From assembly GCA_021796275.1 (NCBI GenBank), contig JAJYOI010000024.1, forward strand, positions 1-37,565: a stretch of 37,565 nt of DNA, read 5' to 3'. The position numbers and the translations under genes were made by a program. Origin of the DNA: Bacteroidota bacterium. GTDB taxonomy: Bacteria; Bacteroidota; Ignavibacteria; UBA10030; UBA8401. Shown here one piece after another: positions 33,813 through 37,565 of the stretch. The notes below the pieces were generated by a model that did not search any database, was not told the origin of the DNA, and was given only the letters and a program-made list of their open reading frames with translations. Numbering within the stretch: position 1 is the first letter of the stretch; each line of letters starts with the position of its first letter.

Positions 33813-36737
33813 ATGTGTAACAGGATTATTGTCGCCGCAAGTATTGTAATCCTCAGTGTTGTTTTTTTTACGCCTGTTATGGCAGCAGCAAGTTCGAATC
33901 TTGAAGGATATGTGAAAGACAGCCAAACCGGGGAGCCGCTTCCCGGTGCGACTGTGTTTCTTACTGGGACCAGTTTGGGAGCGTCAACGGACATCAATGG
34001 AAAGTATGTAATCAAAAATGTGCCGAGCGGGTCGTACACCGTTCGTGCAACGTATATCGGTTACAAAAATATCCAAGTGACAATCCAGATTCAGAAAGGT
34101 GTTGATGTGAAACAGAATTTCAAACTGGAGGCAGTCGGAGTTCAGGGAGAAACCGTTGTTGTAACGGCACAGGCGGAAGGACAGAACGCAGCGATCAACC
34201 AGCAGCTTTCGGCGATGCAGATAAAGAATGTCGTTTCTGCGGCGAGGATTCAGGAATTGCCGGATGCGAACGCCGCTGAATCCGTAGGAAGGCTTCCGGG
34301 CATTTCCATTCTGAGAAATGGCGGTGAAGGAAACCAAGTTGTTATACGCGGGTTAGCCCCAAAGTACAATGAGATTTTAATTGACGGGGTAAAAATAGCT
34401 TCATCAAATTCCGGCGACCGGAGTACAGATTTGAGCATGATTTCCCCGGATATGCTCAACGGGATCGAGGTTTCAAAAACTGCAACGGCGGATCAAGACG
34501 CGGATGTATTAGGCGGCTCGGTAAACTTCACGCTCCGGCAGGCGCAAACGACGGAAGAAAACAGAATTTTCAGAATTAATCTTCTTGCACAAGGGTCGTA
34601 CACCGGTTTGCCTGATGCCTACCGCAAGTTCAACAATTACAAGTACGTTGTAGGGATTGAAAATCGCTTCTTTGAAAGTCAATTAGGCGTTCTTGTGCAG
34701 GCATCGTTAGAAAGGCGAAATCTTTCCTCCAATGAATTAGGCGCGTCGTATCTTCCTCAGGGTAATTCCTTCGTAGATTATCTGACTCAAAATATTCAAA
34801 TAGACGATATAGCGAGAGACAGACAGCGGAAAAACGGAGTAGTCGGTTTGGATTACAAATTTTCAGGCGGCAAGGTATCGCTCACCAATTTTTTTAGCAC
34901 CGGTATTACGGAAACAGAAGATCGTCAGGAACTCTACACTATTGGAACGGCATCAAACCAAAAGTTTGTACCGCAATATTCAAAAAGCACGTTGAATATG
35001 ATTACCAACGTGTTTGACTATGAACAGCAAGTTTCATTTTTGCATGCCATCATAACACTTTCTCATTCATATTCTGAAACGAAAGACCCTAACGACTGGA
35101 CGTTTGCCTTTATAAACAACGGCGCCAATCTAGGTCAGTTTTTTAACAAAGCAAATCTGAATCCGCAGATTGTTGCAAATGCTGCCAACGATAGCTTGGC
35201 AAATACTTCTTTGAGCACGGTATCATCAAGCAGCAGTTTTACGCGGGAACGAAATTTAACAGCTGCTGTAGATTTTGATCTTCCAATCAATGCCTCGGAT
35301 GTGCTTACCTCAGTTCTAAAGTTTGGCGGAAAATTCAGGCATCAAACGAGGTCGTATGATTTGAATGCAATTGATGGCGAAGCCTTTCTTTACGCCAGCG
35401 GGGGAGCAATTATCAGTCAATTAAAAGCAGCGTTCCCCTGGTTTCAATCGGTTCCCGGCGATCCCAATACGGCGCCAATGTCAATTTTTATTGATCCGAA
35501 TTTTAATTACGGAAAATTTCTTGACGGAAATTATACGATGGCTTTGCCGCAGGATTTTTCCCGCTTACACGCAATAGTGGATTTCATGAATGCACACCAG
35601 CTTCCGCAAAATATCAGTTACAATTACGATTTAGGAAACTCAACGAGAAGCGATTATTCAGGAACGGAAGACATCAGTGCCGCCTATGTTATGGCGACTA
35701 TCAATGTAGGAAATGTATTGACTGTCATCCCCGGCGTTCGGTATCAACAGCTTAAGACGGTTTATACTGCCGCTCAAGGATTGCAGGGACCTAATCCGTA
35801 CGATGGTTACGATGACAGCGTGGTCACAATTACAGCCTACCACCCATATTGGCTTCCTGATGTGTCCGTACGGTACAAACCGTTGGAATGGTTCGATGTA
35901 CGCCTTGCGTATTCCAGCACTGTATCGTATCCGGATTATTCGTCGTTAGCGCCGATCATTACTGTAGCACAGAACGCAGGAACACTTCAATGGAATGGTT
36001 TTAATTTAAATCCCATACGGTCGAAAAACTACGACGCTTATTTTTCATTTTATGATAATACGATCGGATTGTTTACAGCGGGCGGATTCCTGAAGCAGAT
36101 TACCGATTTGATCTATCAATATCAATTCACACCTCCCACAGCGGCAGAACTGGCAAAGTATTATCCTGCGTGGTCAGCACCGCCCACCCAAGGAGGAATT
36201 GCCGTTACAACGTACATCAACAATCCGTACAGAATAGATGATTACGGAATGGAGCTTGACTGGCAAACGCATTTCTGGTATCTGCCGCAGCCTTTGGATG
36301 GTGTAGTACTGAATGTTAACTACACGCACATTTTTTCAAAGGCAAAATACCCGATCACGTTTAATTATACCCGCCCCAACAGATATGTTGATTCAAGCTA
36401 TTACGCGCCGCTTCTTTATCAGCCGGATAATATTCTGAACGTTTCACTCGGATATGACTACGAGGGATTCTCGGTTCGTGTGTCCTCTATCTTTTCGGAT
36501 AAAATTTTTACGGGTCCAAATTTCTGGCCGCAGCTGCGAACGTACACTTCAGCATATCGCCGCTGGGATATTGCCCTACGGCAGAAACTGCCAATAGATG
36601 GGCTTCAGGTATTCTACAATTGGGATAATTTTTCCGGCGCCAACGACGTCAGCGTCATTGCTGCGCCAACCGGCGTGCCGTCGCAGCAGCAAAATTATAA
36701 GTATACAATGGAATTAGGGCTCCGTTATCAATTGTGA
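33813..36737 (+). CDS. TonB-dependent receptor, carbohydrate-associated type
   Basis: This is a 974-residue outer-membrane receptor. AAAGGAG lies just upstream of the ATG. A signal peptide spans about 1-26 (CNRIIVAASIVILSVVFFTP then VMAAA). A carboxypeptidase-regulatory-like domain covers about 30-92 (LEGYVKDSQTGEPLPGATVF; DINGKYVI; YIGYKN). The plug (about 110-245) contains ESVGRLPGISILRNGGEG and the sequence VSKTATADQDADVLGGSVNF, typical of the Xanthomonas/Caulobacter-type receptors often linked to oligosaccharide uptake. The barrel ends in ...MELGLRYQL. It stands 93 bases after the ROK kinase. No SusD-like gene follows, so substrate capture must use another partner, possibly the secreted protein downstream. 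Confidence 0.88.
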   Translation: MCNRIIVAASIVILSVVFFTPVMAAASSNLEGYVKDSQTGEPLPGATVFLTGTSLGASTDINGKYVIKNVPSGSYTVRATYIGYKNIQVTIQIQKGVDVKQNFKLEAVGVQGETVVVTAQAEGQNAAINQQLSAMQIKNVVSAARIQELPDANAAESVGRLPGISILRNGGEGNQVVIRGLAPKYNEILIDGVKIASSNSGDRSTDLSMISPDMLNGIEVSKTATADQDADVLGGSVNFTLRQAQTTEENRIFRINLLAQGSYTGLPDAYRKFNNYKYVVGIENRFFESQLGVLVQASLERRNLSSNELGASYLPQGNSFVDYLTQNIQIDDIARDRQRKNGVVGLDYKFSGGKVSLTNFFSTGITETEDRQELYTIGTASNQKFVPQYSKSTLNMITNVFDYEQQVSFLHAIITLSHSYSETKDPNDWTFAFINNGANLGQFFNKANLNPQIVANAANDSLANTSLSTVSSSSSFTRERNLTAAVDFDLPINASDVLTSVLKFGGKFRHQTRSYDLNAIDGEAFLYASGGAIISQLKAAFPWFQSVPGDPNTAPMSIFIDPNFNYGKFLDGNYTMALPQDFSRLHAIVDFMNAHQLPQNISYNYDLGNSTRSDYSGTEDISAAYVMATINVGNVLTVIPGVRYQQLKTVYTAAQGLQGPNPYDGYDDSVVTITAYHPYWLPDVSVRYKPLEWFDVRLAYSSTVSYPDYSSLAPIITVAQNAGTLQWNGFNLNPIRSKNYDAYFSFYDNTIGLFTAGGFLKQITDLIYQYQFTPPTAAELAKYYPAWSAPPTQGGIAVTTYINNPYRIDDYGMELDWQTHFWYLPQPLDGVVLNVNYTHIFSKAKYPITFNYTRPNRYVDSSYYAPLLYQPDNILNVSLGYDYEGFSVRVSSIFSDKIFTGPNFWPQLRTYTSAYRRWDIALRQKLPIDGLQVFYNWDNFSGANDVSVIAAPTGVPSQQQNYKYTMELGLRYQL

Positions 36738-36936
36738 CCAAGCTCGTTTGATGGAAAATAAAAGGAGTATCAAGTACACCATGGTACATAATAACTCGGT
36801 TCAATGCCTAAGAAAGGAGGTAGCACAATCAAAAGGCAGATGGAAAAAAGTTGTAGGAGTAAAACCATTTTCGACAATATAGAACAACCGGAAATGGGCA
36901 ATCAACACTATCCTAATCAAAAGAAGGAGAGTTAAG
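36738..36936 (+). other. Spacer with stacked ribosome-binding-like sites and two tiny frames
   Basis: Four Shine-Dalgarno-like sequences occur in 199 bases: AAAAGGAG (36762-36769), AAAGGAGG (36813-36820), TAGGAG (about 36854-36859) and GAAGGAGAG (about 36923-36931). Two overlapping small frames are seen: 36781-36882 (33 codons, ATG 11 bases after the first site) and 36840-36935 (31 codons, ending one base before the next gene). The second could be extended to ATC at 36828, 7 bases after the best site. Neither matches a family I know. They could be leader peptides coupled to the secreted protein, or remnants of a lost gene. Confidence 0.3.
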
Positions 36937-37565
36937 ATGAAACGCTTTCTCTACGCAACTCTTTTTGTTGCACTGATGATGTTGCTTATTATGCCACGCC
37001 GGTCGTTTGCTGCAAACGACACGCTTGTGGTGTATGCAACACCGATAACCAATACGCTTGATAAAGTTGTAGCGCAAGATCAGGCAAGCGGCACCCCTCA
37101 CCTTGTGTATCAACTTGTCTCTGTTGATACACCATATACGTTTGATGCGTCTGTGGTCGTGGATAACAGCGTGACATTTATTGGAAAACCAGGCACCGGC
37201 GGAAGGCCCCCGTGCATCCAGCCGGACGTGCTTTCCGATGCATCAATACCGGGGCATTTATTTACCTTCACCAAGTCCCGTTCGGTTGTGAAACTCAAAA
37301 ACCTTTACCTCATCGGCATCTCGGTAAACAACACGATAAATTCAGGCGATGGGTTTGGAGTAACGGTAACCGGCGACAGTGTCAAATGCTATATTGATAA
37401 TGTCGTGTTTGAACAATGGAGCCAGTTCGGTATTGACTATTCCGGGAACTGGGACAGCTTCTGGATTACAAATTGTAAATTCAGAAATTTTGTGAATCCG
37501 GGCAGCGATTACACCGGAGAGGCACTCAGGTTCAGAAACGATCTCGGCCATTTCCCCACCGATAC
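36937..37565 (+). CDS. Secreted protein, possible right-handed beta-helix, 3' end missing
   Basis: The frame is open from the ATG at 36937 to the window end, giving 209 residues of an incomplete protein. AAGGAGAG lies just upstream. A signal peptide is clear (MKRFLYATLFVALMMLLIMP then RRSFA, cut near AND). The rest shows repeated short strands with aligned Val/Ile/Phe and Asn/Gly turns (VTFIGKPG, VKLKNLYLIGISVNN, GFGVTVTGDSVKCYIDNVVFE, IDYSGNWDSFWITNCKFRNF, each a likely coil), the pattern of parallel beta-helix proteins such as polysaccharide lyases and adhesins. Its place after a sugar-type TonB receptor suggests a glycan-degrading or glycan-binding role. No catalytic residues can be assigned from the visible part. 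Confidence 0.7.
   Translation, partial: MKRFLYATLFVALMMLLIMPRRSFAANDTLVVYATPITNTLDKVVAQDQASGTPHLVYQLVSVDTPYTFDASVVVDNSVTFIGKPGTGGRPPCIQPDVLSDASIPGHLFTFTKSRSVVKLKNLYLIGISVNNTINSGDGFGVTVTGDSVKCYIDNVVFEQWSQFGIDYSGNWDSFWITNCKFRNFVNPGSDYTGEALRFRNDLGHFPTD

Overview
The window is a contiguous piece of a bacterial chromosome with moderate GC content. It most likely comes from the FCB (Fibrobacterota-Chlorobiota-Bacteroidota) group, on an Ignavibacteria/Chlorobi-like branch rather than Bacteroidia proper. The reasons are: (i) the order secY-map-infA-rpmJ-rpsM-rpsK-rpsD-rpoA-rplQ with no adk between secY and map; (ii) TonB-dependent receptors with carboxypeptidase-regulatory-like N-terminal domains; (iii) a PorV-like outer-membrane protein and a type IX secretion (T9SS)-type C-terminal sorting domain; (iv) sigma70-like promoters (TTGACA, 17 bp, TAnnnT) and frequent Shine-Dalgarno sequences, unlike typical Bacteroidia. 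The taxonomic call is inference.

Layout. 1-8604 is the distal S10/spc/alpha ribosomal supercluster: rplF (5' end cut by the window), rplR, an embedded tRNA-Gln(UUG) with an AT-rich inverted repeat, rpsE, rpmD, rplO, secY, map, infA, rpmJ, rpsM, rpsK, rpsD, rpoA, rplQ, then the ribosome-assembly GTPase gene engB. 8605-11614 holds a class V aminotransferase and serA, probably a serine-synthesis pair. 11615-12424 is a long non-coding stretch with two good promoters, a possible small RNA and a long structured leader. 12425-20384 is a TonB receptor / giant secreted T9SS cargo / PorV-like triad closed by a strong intrinsic terminator. 20466-23839 has two exported proteins: a PIG-L-like protein that seems to have lost its metal-binding motifs, and an NHL-type beta-propeller. 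23918-29671 is mostly housekeeping: ssb, a CorC/CNNM-like transporter overlapping a gamma-glutamyltranspeptidase, a DUF1385 membrane protein and prfA.

On the minus strand, 30932-29685 forms a compact unit: promoter, tRNA-Arg(ACG), a membrane protein with a histidine-kinase DHp helix pair but no ATPase domain, and tadA. TadA is the enzyme that makes inosine in exactly that tRNA. On the plus strand, 31360-37565 is a sugar-utilisation-type locus: a ROK repressor behind a promoter with two matching operator-like sites, a ROK sugar kinase, a TonB receptor of the carbohydrate-associated type, and the start of a secreted protein that may be a beta-helix (cut by the window end). No SusD-like gene is seen.

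Most genes are conserved families. The parts most worth a second look are the tRNA-Arg/DHp/tadA operon, the tRNA-Gln insertion in the ribosomal operon, the ROK operator pair, the degenerate PIG-L protein and the 810-base leader region. No CRISPR array, transposase, integrase or rRNA was seen.
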